Shown here one piece after another: positions 1-13,061 of a stretch of DNA of 64,000 nucleotides; the first letter of the stretch is position 1, and the number at the start of each line of letters is the position of its first letter. This DNA is from Acanthacorydalis orientalis (taxonomy: Eukaryota > Arthropoda > Insecta > Megaloptera > Corydalidae). The stretch is taken from the NCBI GenBank assembly GCA_034766995.1, contig CM068317.1, positions 27,901,001-27,965,000 on the forward strand, read 5' to 3'. The position numbers and the translations under genes are program-made. The notes beneath the pieces are model-generated. The model did no database searches, was not told the origin of the DNA, and was given only the letters and a program-made list of their open reading frames with translations.

Positions 1-440
1 CGATAGGTGCAGCAAGTAACGTGCCACCATCCTCCTACACATACAATGTCCGACACGTCGGTTGAACGGTTTTGTCGCACTGTAGATAGCGTACGATATG
101 GATAATGTACGTTCGGCTGTGATTTCAATCAAAAATTCATTCTCTCTAATGTTTCAATAATGAATCGTTCCGCCATAATGTGAGATATTAATTAAACAAA
201 GGTCATAAGTACATGTTGTATTAGTGATCATTTGTTGACATCGAGGGTTATGAATAATTATTTGATTTCAAAATACACAATTAGACGAATTACAAAGTGA
301 AATGACGAATTCAAACATGGAAATTGATTTTTCCCCACCAAACATGTGTTTAATTTTCACAATGCTTCACACCTATATCCATTAAATGTTAATGTGTGTG
401 AATGCTTCTGGTTATTTTAATATTCATATTTGTTTAATTT
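1..440. other. unique non-coding DNA
   Basis: No open frame or recognised repeat. The first 120 bases hold more CpG dinucleotides than the rest and could be the edge of a host element outside the window. The remainder is ordinary AT-rich sequence. Confidence 0.5.
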
Positions 441-490
441 TTGATATTCATAGCTATAGTGCAGCTTTTTTTTTATAAATTATATTTATC

Positions 491-777
<287 letters not shown>

Positions 778-936
778 CATTCACAAATAACTAGTGGTCG
801 ATTTACGTCAAATATACGCTCAAAAAGATTATAACGAAAAACAAAACATTTTATCTGAAACACTACACAACTACATTTCAAAACTACACTATGTACATAT
901 GGTATGTCAATGTATGTATCTTTTTTAAACTTATAG

Positions 937-940
<4 letters not shown>

Positions 941-982
<42 letters not shown>
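941..982. repeat. (TA)n microsatellite
   Basis: Uninterrupted TA run of about 20 units. Confidence 0.95.
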
Positions 983-984
<2 letters not shown>

Positions 985-1257
985 CGTCTCACTGAAAAAT
1001 CTAAAAAAAGTTTATTAACACAATTTCTATTTATGAACTGTTCATAGAAATACTAATTTAATATCATGTATTCGATTGATTTTTAAGTAAAGTATCAAGC
1101 TTCCAAGATTAATACAAAAATGGTTACATATTAATTTATATCTTTTACAAAATCAAATTTTCATTAAAAATGTAACTAAAAAAATTATTGCAAAATCATT
1201 CTCATTCAGAACATTATTTATACTATAGACAAAAGAAATAAACATTTGAGACTACAA

Positions 1258-1470
1258 TCAATAATTTGTTTTCTGAATACTAGCTTTAATTTTTTTCAGT
1301 GAAAGTGTCTTTTAGTTCTGACGTTGACATCATTTTAAAATGCATTTTTCGTTCTGTATTTTGATAAGATTTTGGTTCTATTATTAATTTTGCTTCAAAT
1401 TGGCCTATTAAATTAAAGATGGAAAAGAAGAAAATAAGAGTAATTTTTGTATGAGTTCAAAACAGGCTAT
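1258..1470 (+). mobile_element. HTH-only mariner family, 5' fragment (copy A)
   Basis: This matches the 5' part of the short mariner family found throughout the window. It has the subterminal block TTTGTTTTCTGAAT, the 5' leader, and a start region reading ATGGAAAAGAAGAAAATAAG followed by the codons for YEFK. The copy stops just after the first HTH codons at a small palindrome (AAAACAGGCTATCACCTGTTTT, 1460-1481). The outer terminal repeat is eroded and the 3' half is absent. Confidence 0.8.
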
Positions 1471-2140
1471 CACCTGTTTTGATCACCAAATGATTAATTA
1501 ATTATCTAGATTTAATTTTTTTCAAAATATATGAATACTTTTAAGGAAAAAATTAAGAAAAACTGAATAAAAATAATTACCAAAAATCTTTTTTTCCAAT
1601 TTTTGAGGATTTACTTAATTGGATATTCTATAAAATAAAATTATTAACAAAATGAGAAATCATTGATGAAATATAATTGAAATATTCTCTTTAAAACTAT
1701 TTATTGAAATATAAAAGAGTGTGTGTTCTATACCTTTCTTTCTAATTCTAACTTTCTTGCTTGTATCAGATGTTTTTATTTAGTAAATACATTTAAATGA
1801 TTTTATTCGAATTCTATTATTGTATTCAAAATTAATTATTCTATTCATAAAAAAAATATCTTTCTAAATGTTTACATATTATTGGAATCGTAAAATATTT
1901 TTTATCTATCCTGCTGTACTATATTTTATCTTCTCAAGAAATTTAACTTTCTTAAACAAGATTTCTTTCTTTTGAGACAAAAATCACTTGCACTTGCAAT
2001 CACTTTTTTTAAATACAGTTCTTTTAAATAGTACACAGTGTGCATTGTAATATATGATAATTTAATAAAATAATTATACAATTGAAATATTATATAGGTA
2101 GATACATGGTGAAAACTTGTCATTAATGATATTATATACA
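1471..2140. other. unique AT-rich DNA, no gene seen
   Basis: Low-complexity A/T-rich sequence without a supported frame, repeat or terminal inverted repeat. Confidence 0.5.
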
Positions 2141-2310
2141 TAGTAGGGGACTTCGCCCCCTGCTTGCTTCACTCACTAACCCCCAGGAACGCTGCGCTCG
2201 TCTACATCTCTGTTGTAAGCCTGTATATGCAACCAAATGAAAAAAAAACATATTTTTTAAAACTTATTATGCTTATATAATTATTATAATATATATATCA
2301 ACGTAGTCGT

Positions 2311-2350
<40 letters not shown>
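2141..2350 (-). mobile_element. hairpin-headed repeat (Helentron-like?), single copy with (TA)n tail
   Basis: It begins with a G/C hairpin (AGGGG, 7-nt loop, CCCCT at 2145-2161). A body of about 150 bp follows, running into (TA)n and then (GT)n at 2312-2370. The layout, and a run near the hairpin like TACATCT...ACATATTTTTTAAAACT, resemble the two tandem units at 44077-44625. Hairpin next to a microsatellite is seen in insect Helentron/DINE-type elements. That assignment is an inference, since no Rep/helicase is present. Confidence 0.4.
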
Positions 2351-2354
<4 letters not shown>

Positions 2355-2370
2355 CGTGTGTGTGTGTTAG

Positions 2371-4510
2371 TATGTCTATTTAAACATAGCAGTAAATTAT
2401 TTTTTGCAACCTTTTAGTTTTTTTTTGTGGCTAAATACTATTTTATATATAGAGAGGAATGTATATAATCTTAGAGACTTTTAAAAGAAAATTCATCATT
2501 TTCAACATAATGATTTATTAAATCTCAAAACAATTTATATTAATGTTTCAAAGAAAAATAACCGTTTTAAAATTTCAAACTTATCGATCAAGGACTAAAC
2601 AAACAGAACCGATGAAAAAGTGTTCTTCTTCAAGTTATATCCTCATGTAACTTTTTCAATTTCACTAAAGTCGAAAAGAATACTGGATAACCGTCTAATA
2701 ATTTTACCATAAACTTCAAATACTTATTATATACAAATATACTTTCTTGACGATATTTCCATTGTGTATGAATATTAAACACGACTCGACTTTAAATATT
2801 AATGACATCGATGGTGTCTTATAAAAATTACATCGGTGTGTTTGTTTTTGGTTGTAAACTTTTCATGAACTGAACTTTTCATGAACTACTGCACTGCTAA
2901 GAGAATTTCAATACATCGATCCAGTGTGAGTATTGCTTTTCTTCGTAAATTATTTACACTTTAAAGGTGTTTGAGATTTGTTCACATTTAGTTTGTAAAT
3001 TTATCATCACATGTTCTCGATAAAAAGTAAACTTGTGTTCTTTAACAAATTGTTAGATAATTAATTATTTTCCTTGTTTCATTTCTTCGATGAATTATTC
3101 ATCAGTTTTCAGGAGTTTTCGGTTATAATTTTATGAATATATTTCACCGCATGTTTTTGATAGAATCGTATATTGCTTAAAAGTTTTGTGTATTCCAGTA
3201 TTTACACTTTCTTGATGCATCTACAACTGTTGTTTTACTCACTTGTTTAGATTTTAACAATAAGTGATCTTTACAACTGTATAAAGGTGTGTATAGAGAA
3301 AATTTATCAACAAAAAATATTTTTTTAAAATTATACAGTACATTAACTGATTGTAAATTTTACATTAAGGGGCTACATCTATCTAGAGGCATGGAAAAAA
3401 AGTTTAAATTCGGAATTTGTTTTCTCTGAAAATATAGATGATAATGAAACGATTTTTTTAATGAAAGGTGTATTTATTGAAAGCATTTTTTTAAAAAAGA
3501 AAAACATTCAAAAATATTATAAAAACAAGAGATATGTCTGCCAACATAATGTAGCATTTTTTTTTTGAGAAGTTCGGTTGTGACAGTTGTCCAGCTGAAA
3601 CCGATCATTTGAAATCAAAAAATTAAGCTCGATTTTAAAGTTAGTTATAAGTGTAATATATTAGAGATCACCGATTTTAAAATTTTCTGTTTAAAAAAAT
3701 GTCACCGAGCAAAACTCAACCATGAAAAAATCTGTGAAAAATATCACCATTTTTACATAAATATTATAAATATTTTTTTATTTTTAAAAAACAAAAACTT
3801 TATTCGATTAATAATATTTCTTAGCATATTTCTCGATAATTTCAAAACAATCCATTGATCGGTTCTCGAAATAAACGGAAGGGGGAGGAATAAGTTCATT
3901 TTGTCTACTTTTCTTTCATCTTCAATTTTAGTACTAACTAAGTTATTTCCTCTATCTCTAATCGTTTTTAAAACAAAATGACTGTTATTATTTTATCAGA
4001 CAGTCTGTATAATAGAAAATATGATTTTATATAATATTCAAACAGATTTCTAAGAAAAACATCTCGAACAAAATATAAATATTTCATTGTAATGATTACA
4101 ATAACGGAAATTAAAAAAGAGGACTATGCACTGTCTTAGACATCTGTCAATTCTTCTAAATGAGGGCTTTGTTGAATTCGTCGAAAAAAAATCAATTATC
4201 TGTTTCTATCTAGAAAATATTAGCATTTGGCCGTCGTATCTCAGTTGATGGCATTGTTCAATATTCATAAACGATTTGTTAATCTATAATAAGGTTTATC
4301 GATATAAAAAAGTGTGCTTATTTATTCACTAACAAGGCAATGTACTTACTTAACTGGTGTATTTAAATTTTATAATTATGGAATTTGAATGATGATATTT
4401 TTAAATATATAAATCAGATAAAAATTAATTTGTTATACAACTTTTATTTTTATAAAACAGAATTAATTTTTAGAAATGACTTTGAAGTGTAAATGAGCAG
4501 AAATAAGTTC
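2371..4510. other. unique AT-rich DNA, no gene seen
   Basis: About 2.1 kb with no supported reading frame. A 16-bp direct duplication (GAACTTTTCATGAACT) lies at about 2857-2890. A few CpG-bearing stretches occur near 2760-2940, but nothing assignable. Confidence 0.45.
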
Positions 4511-4517
4511 AAATGTA

Positions 4518-4540
4518 CATATATATATATATATACATAC

Positions 4541-4572
<32 letters not shown>

Positions 4573-4702
4573 ACATATACATATATATATATGTATACAT
4601 ATATATATATATATATACATAGACATATATATATATACATATATATATATATACACATAGATATATATATATATATAGAGAAAGAGAGAGAGAGAGAGAA
4701 AC
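4518..4702. repeat. compound (TA)n/(TACA)n plus (GA)n microsatellite
   Basis: TA repeats with TACA variants run into a GA-rich tract (about 4677-4700). The overlapping frames on both strands are repeat translations. Confidence 0.95.
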
Positions 4703-5418
4703 AGAAAAAGATGCATATGTGTATATGTTTGGGATATCGAAGTGAAAAGCATTTACAGTTGAAGAAATTAACGTAAACAACATAGAAAATTAATTATCTA
4801 ATAGATGATTTATTTTCTAAAAGAATTCATTTCGATTTATCTTGAATTGTAAGGCTAATCGTCTACTATGTATAACGTGGTCGTTTTATCTACTCCAATG
4901 CATCAATTGATTGGACACTATCAAATGAATGAACATCCGAGCCGGAAAAGTGAAGAAAAAAAATACAATTTCCTGTCGTGATCAAAGATTGAAACACTGT
5001 TGATATAGGCTTAATGGTTGGCTGACCGCCGAGACGTCGAAATTCCATTGCCTCTGTTATTGGGGAATTAAAAATAAACGTTTCACCTTTTATGTATAAT
5101 TAAATCAGTTAAATGTATTCATATCAATATTTGATCAAGCGTACAATCAAGTTGAAATATTTGTTCAATAATTCATTGGTGGTAGTGGGTATTAAGTGAA
5201 AATTATTTGGAAGAAAAATGACAGTATTTCTTAGGTTAGGAAAATAATACCGGAGATAATTTAATTTACATAAAGCTTTTAAATTTTGTTAAATATTTAT
5301 TTTGAATGAATTTATATTGACGTGATCGTTTTTGATTCTCGAACCATTATTTTACATTTATTTTATTATTGATGTTTAGTGTCCATAATCATATACTTTA
5401 GTAATTATCTATAAAACT

Positions 5419-5422
<4 letters not shown>
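4703..5422. other. unique DNA, no gene seen
   Basis: AT-rich. A short CpG-containing patch near 5020-5060 (GACCGCCGAGACGTCG) stands out, but there is no frame or repeat. Confidence 0.4.

Positions 5423-5459
<37 letters not shown>
5423..5459. repeat. (TA)n microsatellite
   Basis: Pure TA run of about 18 units. Confidence 0.95.
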
Positions 5460-5463
<4 letters not shown>

Positions 5464-5688
5464 TGAAAATGTTAGTACGTAAAAATATACATACTTAATA
5501 TTTTGAAAATATTTAAACAAATTCGTCAATTTATATACTTTGTTGATTTTTTTTGTTAAAATAAAGTGTACAAAATTGAAATAGATTTTCTTCATTTTCC
5601 AATTTCTGAAACAATATTAAAAATGGCATAATAAATGTTTCAATATTTAATTTTTAAATTTATTCATATTTAAAATAACGTTTTGATT

Positions 5689-6024
5689 TTAATAGATTTT
5701 TTTATGAATGAATACTTTAGAATTTATTTGTAGTAGGTTGTTAGAAAAATAATTGCGATTTAAGACCTTAACATTCACATACATTTTAAGCTTTTTTGAT
5801 TTTCCTAGTTGTTTCAAGTGATACAGAACTGTTGGATGACTAACGTCTAACTTTTGTGCAAGCTCTCGAATTGTTGTGCGTGGTTCTGATTCAATTAACG
5901 CCTTCAGTTGGTCGTCGTTGGTCGTTAATCGGACACCCATGACTTTTTTCATGTTCAAGGCTCTTGTCCTCAAAATGAAATTTTTGAAACCACCATTCAT
6001 CGTACATTCCTTAACAGTATCCAC
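5689..6024 (-). pseudogene. mariner transposase DNA-binding domain remnant, reads through the TIR
   Basis: This is the longest intact stretch of the HTH-only frame. Residues 1-45 are the end of the first HTH and linker, partly diverged (..TVKECT..GGFKNFILR). Then comes a well-preserved second helix-turn-helix (DQLKALIESEPRTTIRELA, followed by QKLDVSHPTVLYHLKQLGKS), as in mariner transposases. The frame then enters the 3' TIR, which encodes VLNRNYFSNN, and runs into flanking DNA. The first codon is GTG, and the family's ATG upstream has become ATA, so a functional start is doubtful. There are no catalytic Asp motifs. The intact protein would be a DNA-binding-only fragment. Confidence 0.75.
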
Positions 6025-6307
6025 ACTAAATTCATCGTTTAGTTTATGATACTTTCTACTGCTTTACCACCCGTCTTGGACCTATACAAAAATTGCTCTC
6101 ATTTGCTTCTTTTCTATCTTTAATTCGATAGCTCAGTTTGAAGCAAAATTAATAATAAAACCAAATTCTATATTATCAATATATAGACCAAAAAATGTAC
6201 TTTATAATAATATTAACATGAACACAATGAAATTACAGTTTCATTGAAAAAACTTAAGCTTATAATTCAGAAAGCAAGAACTGCAATTATTTTCCTATCA
6301 ATCTAAT
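5734..6307 (-). mobile_element. HTH-only mariner family, two-ended copy (copy B)
   Basis: The terminal inverted repeats (TIRs) match between the left end (GGTTGTTAGAAAAATAATTGCG) and the right end (GCAATTATTTTCCTATCAATC). On the minus strand the order is 5' TIR, leader, remnant of the N-terminal transposase HTH domain, then immediately the 3' TIR. At about 574 bp it is less than half of a 1.3-kb autonomous mariner. The D,D34D catalytic region is entirely missing at the same place as in the sister copies. Confidence 0.88.
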
Positions 6308-6702
6308 AACATATTTATGCTATATCGTTATTTATGAAATCGTTTTTAATGAAAGAACGATTCACAATTTAGTTCAATTTGAAATAACTTGAAAATAAAT
6401 TAAATTGTTAATAATTTTGGTGTTTTAATTTATGTCTTTTTGTATCTAATGATAAAATAATATAATTGAATTGTTTAATTTTTTGAGAGACAAAATAATA
6501 TCCCATTTAAAATTACTAGTGGGGCAAAACAATAGTTATAATATACGAGTAGTTCTTGTATTATGAATAACTTTACTTTCTCACTTCAAGAATGAAAAAA
6601 AAACACTTTCTAATCAAAAATGCTCAATAAATGATACTTTTTGTTGCGTATGTCCTTTTTGATGACGATTTCATCATCTTCAGAGCAATAAATTATACTT
6701 GT
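6308..6702. other. unique AT-rich DNA
   Basis: Nothing supported between the two mariner-type elements. It contains a poly-A tract near 6596. Confidence 0.4.
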
Positions 6703-7766
6703 GCAGTTTGATAAGTATGGAAAAAGAGTTTAATACCGTATTTTTAGAAAAAAATCGATTTTATTTCTCAACATAGTTTCCATTGAGAGCTATACATTTG
6801 TCTACAGTGAGTCTGCAAATTGCGTATTGACGTTGGCGATGACATAATGTGATATGAAGACGAAGAAGTCGCATGGGGTCAAGGCCAGACAATAGGGTGA
6901 ATTTAGAATTTATTCTAAGCCCAATTCAAGTAATTTTGCCATTGCGACGGTCGATTTGTGGAATATCTGAGAATAGAGTGGATAAGAATTCAATTCGAAG
7001 CCTAATTCGTGAATTTTTTCCATTCTGCTGACCGATTTGTGGGACAGCGCGTTGTCCTTGTGAAAGAGAATTTTTTTGTATGCCAATCTTGGTCGTTTTT
7101 GTTTCAGATCTTCTTTCAAATTGTCCAGTAATGTTACATAATATGCTCCAGTTATTGTTTTTCCCTTCGTTAAGCAATTGATCTGGATGATTTCTTAGGA
7201 ATCCCAAAAAAACAAGTGGTCGTCATATTCCCAGCCGACAAAACAGTCTTTCTCTTCTTCGGTATTTCATTAGTCATTGTCCACTGCCTTTACTGCTGCT
7301 TCGACTCAGGTGTATAATGGTGAAACTTGTATCATTCACGGTGATGAATCGACGCAAAAGTCTGGCTCGTTTTTTTCCATTTTTCCGGTAATTTTGTGCT
7401 GATTTGAAAGAAAATTAATAAAGGAACATTTTCATATGTAAATATATCTTCTATTATTATGAATTGACTGATTTATTCTCTATACCCATTATATATTTCT
7501 CAAATTTCTTGAAAGTGTATAGTGGTGGACCCATATTTCATCCACGCTGAAGAATCATCGCAAAATCGTCTGCTCATTTTCTTCCATTTTTGTGGTAACT
7601 GCTATAAATATCACTTCAAACATTTGTACAACGTGAATAACGAGCCACTTTTAGCTGAAATTTCGCCTATGCTAGTTCCTCAAGTGACACTTTATAGCCA
7701 TGACCTTACCAAATGAATTGTGGTGCCACATCGTAGAAATTTACCAAGCTTATCAAACAATCCACG
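6703..7766 (-). mobile_element. mariner element with internal duplications (chimera)
   Basis: The ends are inverted-repeat related: GTTTGATAAGTATGG on the left, CCAAGCTTATCAAAC on the right. They match the ends of the element at 18503-19259. The minus strand carries decayed mariner transposase. Two structural oddities are visible. The block around the first catalytic Asp occurs twice (about 7310-7410 and 7516-7615). The block encoding HKS...K.HELGFEL also occurs twice (within 6910-7060). The element is therefore either internally duplicated or a recombinant of two copies. Confidence 0.75.
6910..7207 (-). pseudogene. mariner transposase catalytic-domain remnant
   Basis: Two overlapping frames recall the mariner C-terminal half. 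One reads GFLRNHPDQLLNEGKNNN, then W(S)ILCNITGQ. The other reads KEDLKQKRPRLAYKKILFHK, then DNALSHKS. The family's HQDNAPSHKS motif, holding the second catalytic Asp, appears as HKDNALSHKS. A frameshift separates the two pieces. After HKS the segment M.K..ELG.EL.S.PLYS is followed by a second HKS..AMAKLLELG, a tandem duplication. The YSPDLAP motif for the third Asp is degraded to YSQIF. Not functional. Confidence 0.8.
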
Positions 7767-9447
7767 TATATTATAATCTTAATGTAAAATTATTTAATGA
7801 ATAGCTTCAGGAAAAGCTGACTAAATGTAAATGTCGATAGTGCTTAGATAATATAGAACATTATAAATTACATTTTCTCAAATTAAATTAACTAGACGCA
7901 AAGCACGTAACATTTATAGATTGGATATTTTGTAACGGAAATAATCCATAATGAGAATTATGTAAATCGTAAGAAATATTACCACGAAAACTATGAGTTT
8001 CAGAGAATTTTGAAAGGATTGTTTGATTGATTGAACTCGTTTAAATAATTTGAAAGTCATTATTCAGGAATGATTATCATTAAGGTTTTAGGTTTCTGCT
8101 ATGTACTTATATATGAAATTTGTAATTATTCAAAATATTTCTATCGAGATATACCACAAACATGTACTCTCAATTTAACAGAAGACATTTGATAAAAAAA
8201 GGATGCAAATTCTCTTCAAATAAAACAATTTTAGTAAATATTTTCATTTCGCAAATCACCAATTTAAAGTGAGAGAAATTATTGTTACTCCAGGAAAAAA
8301 ATCATAAACTATGTTACATACTAATCAGTTTACTTATTAGTCTTAATGAAAAATAAAATATAGGTAATAATTCTTCTTTAAATTATTATTTTCGTGTAAA
8401 AAAAAGAGCCATTATTTTGATAAAGTTATAAATCAAACGTGTAATAATTAATCATATATTTAATCAAATTAAAATTCTTCAACTCCTCTTTTTTGATTTT
8501 ATATAAAACATTACATTTGCCAAAAAATTCGTACGTGTGTACACATAAAGTATACAAGAACATAAATCATATTGCATTACAATTTTATTCCAACCAAGCA
8601 GAATAGAGTTCAAAAGTTATAATTAAGACGAGTTATTTTTGTAAGCAGGAGATACTATTTTTAACAACAACAACGTGCAATATTATATTTATTTCAACAT
8701 TCCACTGTCACACATTTATCTTAAAAGTTACGCTTATGTTGCACTATTATAAATAATACTACTGCATCGCATGTTCTACATGAGTTACTATTTTGAACTG
8801 GTTCCAAAATCATTCCATGTCAACTGTGTACTTTATTACGATTTTTATCGTTGGAATATGTTTAATAATATTGACATTGAATTATGACTTAAATAAAACA
8901 CATTCCCACAGACACGTGTATATATTTTATTTACCTTATTTCTTTATATTAAAAGGAAGTCTTGAATAATTTTCCGAACATATTTGTAGCATAATAATCT
9001 ATACATAATAATAACTATTATACTAAAAAGTTTTAAAAAAACGTTCAAATTGGTTATGTACGAGTATATCTTAATATTAATTGATTTTCTAGTTTAACAA
9101 AAAAATAAGTTTATTTGCTTGCAATAAACATAAAAAATATTTGTAGATTTTTGTCAGACGACTAGATTTTTTTGAGAAGTCTAAAGGTCAAATGAAATAA
9201 TTATAAAAAGTTTGGTATGCTTTTTACTTTTTCCAAAAAATCTTTATAACGTATTGTATCTTTCTAACAAGATAAAACAGTTACTACAAAAACAACGTTT
9301 TTTTTATGAAAACTCATAACAATTAATCAGTATCTATTTTGAGATATAAATGTGCATTTTCATGATTCCAGGTATCATTATTGAAAACAATTCTTTGTAA
9401 ATACAATTCGAAATAATGTTATTTTCATTGAAAAAGATAAGATTAGT

Positions 9448-9450
<3 letters not shown>
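7767..9450. other. unique AT-rich DNA, no gene seen
   Basis: About 1.7 kb of A/T-rich sequence without a supported frame, TIR pair or tandem repeat. Confidence 0.5.

Positions 9451-9516
<66 letters not shown>
9451..9516. repeat. (TA)n microsatellite
   Basis: TA run of about 33 units. Confidence 0.95.
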
Positions 9517-9525
<9 letters not shown>

Positions 9526-9529
9526 CGAA

Positions 9530-10309
9530 GAATTATATAAATAACTGTATTTTCCCAGAATTGTTTTTGAAGAATTTTCCGACTACGAATGTCATTGTAA
9601 ATGAAGTGAAAAATGTACATAAGAGTATAAAAATAGAAAATAATCAAATGTTGGATTGTTTGATAAAGTATGTTTAGGCATTCTAACAATTTCACATATG
9701 AATTTAACTATAAAAACAAACTATAATTGTATGTGCTAATTTTCCATTGGGTGTTTTTTAGAATTAAACATTTGATAGTTTTTGTAAATACTATTTTTTT
9801 AAACTATTGGTTACTTATTTATTATAAATCAAGTTCGATAAACGTCTTTTAATTTTGGTTATTAACAGACTTTAAAGGATGTTTTCAATTTTTTTCTAAT
9901 AATAATTTTTCAGTCATAAATTTGTCATTAAATTATGTAATATTAAGTGTAAAGTTAATAAACATATAATTTTTTGAACTTATCCTTGTGATCAATTTGA
10001 TGCATTGTCGTCGGTTTTGAGTCTTCTTCATCGAGTGTGAAATTTACTTAAGTATTTATTATCTATTACTGGTTTTAATACGTGTAATATTTTGATATAT
10101 ATTTGAAAAATTAAATCTACTTGTTATCTCATCTATAGAAGATGCCACACGAACTGAAACAAATTCGTATAAGACAAAAACTCAAGTGGTCAACATAGAA
10201 TGAGACTACCACGGTAATGTAGAGGTAATATTTTAAGTAAGAATAAATCTGTTTTTCAAATACAAAATTTATATTTCTTCTGAATCAATATTCTATTTAA
10301 TTAAAGATA
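9530..10309. other. unique AT-rich DNA, no gene seen
   Basis: No supported feature. The 76-residue frame overlapping the start owes its N-terminus to the TA array. Confidence 0.45.
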
Positions 10310-10337
10310 AATTATATATATATATATATATATATGT

Positions 10338-10766
<429 letters not shown>

Positions 10767-11800
10767 CAGTCTATTTTAAATGCAAATGTTTTTTAAGTTT
10801 GTACAGGGATTAAAGGGTCAAAAAAATCAAAGAAAAATATTTTTATTCATTCTTATAATTTATTTATATTCAGTTTTAGAGTATAGCAATTTAAAGTTCT
10901 TATTTTATATTTATATAATGACAAATCAGACTTTTAAGTAAAATAATAAATCCTACTTTGTGTAAAATAATGTAAATAAATCATATCAGTGATAAGAGGA
11001 AATAAAACATTCTGTGACTTTCTGTTCTGTACGAATTCTAAAAAAAGGCAAATATGTGTTCTATTTTTCCATAAGTGGTTGAACTTTTCATCATTCTAGA
11101 ACCTTCGTTAAAAATTTACCTGTAGATGACAAAAATCCAAACTGGCCATAGATAAAACAAAATCATATGTATTCTACAAAATTCATCCAAAAAAATAAAC
11201 AACAAATACACAAAAAAACAACACTATATAGTCTTGTATATCCTTAATGAATTATCAGAAATTAATTTTTTGTATATATTTTTTTATTAGTTGTTCATTT
11301 TATTAGTTATCATTAGCCCTTTTGATACAACTATATCTTTCTCCACTATCGATAACACCATACAGAAACACCATATTCTCTAATCGCAAATATGCTGTTA
11401 CTGTACGGATCTGTTACGAACCTGATGCTACACTACACACATAAAGAAATAAATAATGAAAGGAAATGAATAATGAAATTAAAACATCAGAATAAAAGTA
11501 CATACCATCAGATACTTTGGTGAAATAAAATCTCATGTTATCTCTAATTCTATTGTCGAAACATTACTTTAACACTAATCCTCATATCGTTATGGTCAGA
11601 GTGGTCGTGACAAAAAACAAAATAATTACAAAACAAATGAAATCGGTTGAGACGAAGATAACACGCTATGATATGTTCGGCTGAAGTTGTGAATCAATGT
11701 AAAGTTTTAACGCGTGACTGTAGTTCCTTATAGTACTGAAAGGATTAAATTTATATACAAATTTTAGGAATAAAATACGGCGGATTTTGTATATATATTA
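10767..11800. other. unique AT-rich DNA, no gene seen
   Basis: No supported frame or repeat in about 1 kb. Confidence 0.45.
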
Positions 11801-11834
11801 TACATATATGTGTATATATATATATATATACATA

Positions 11835-11914
<80 letters not shown>
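11801..11914. repeat. (TA)n microsatellite
   Basis: TA run with a few TACA/TAGACA interruptions. Confidence 0.95.
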
Positions 11915-11917
<3 letters not shown>

Positions 11918-13057
11918 AAACTGAAGAAATAAAATATAACTCACACAAGACCAAATCATACAGTTTTAGTTGACATTTATATCTTTCATACTTTCATTCA
12001 TCTTTTCTTCAGACTGAGCCAAGTTTACGTCAGAAAAATATTAATATTCATGTAACGTAACCGAATATGCCATGCCGTCGTTGTATGATATTATCTGTTT
12101 TCTATCAAATAATCAGACGAAAAATGTCAAACTTTAATAGGATTAAATATTAAAAACAAATCTTTGTCAATTTCAAAATATCGAGTCGATTTTTAAACTT
12201 ATATGTACGTTTTTCATCCGACGACGTGAATTGATTTTACCAAATGTATTGATATTTTTTTAATTTAAAAGTTAAATAAATCAACTTATAATTTACTTAA
12301 ATTTTTGTGGCCATGCGGTTAATATAATCACAAATTCATATTATTTCTTATTATCCCTTTAATAATACGACGGAACGAAGTTGATTTTTATATTACTTGA
12401 ATTATCTATAATTTAATAATAAATTTCTATGTTTATTAAACTACATAACTTCTCATCAGTTAACAGTTCAAGTTTGGCATAGACTCGTGCACAAGTGGTC
12501 ATCTGAATAGAATAAATATTTACATCATAATTAACGTTGTTATACTTGTTATTTATTTTTCATTTCATTTATATTATTTTGAAATAATTGTATACAAATA
12601 TTATATAAATTTTGTATATTTATTATATTCATTTTATTCCGAAATACCTTAACAGTAAGTTTCATTTGTCAAACAAACAAACTTAAGCAAGAAGAGTCAA
12701 CAAGTTTCTATTATGTTAGATATAAGCATGACTTTTGTAATTTTATAGATATGTCAAATGTTATAGAAATGTATCTATGGTATTTTTGTTGATATAAATT
12801 TTTCAAGTATTTATCTAATCATTTTTTCATTTATTTTTCTTTTTGTGTACCTTTGCAACGATGTTTATTACAATAAAGTACATAGCACTACGATAAAATA
12901 CGCAAATATACAACTAAAGAGGAAAACCAATGCTGTTTATTAAACAATATTAAATGTCAAAAATAGTAATTCATGTAGAAAATATGATGTAGTAATACTC
13001 GAATCATCGTCTTGAAAAAGTTTGTTTCAGATCCGAAAGTAGTCATAAAATAATACT
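11915..13057. other. unique AT-rich DNA, no gene seen
   Basis: No supported frame, repeat or TIR pair in about 1.1 kb. Confidence 0.45.
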
Positions 13058-13061
13058 TTAA

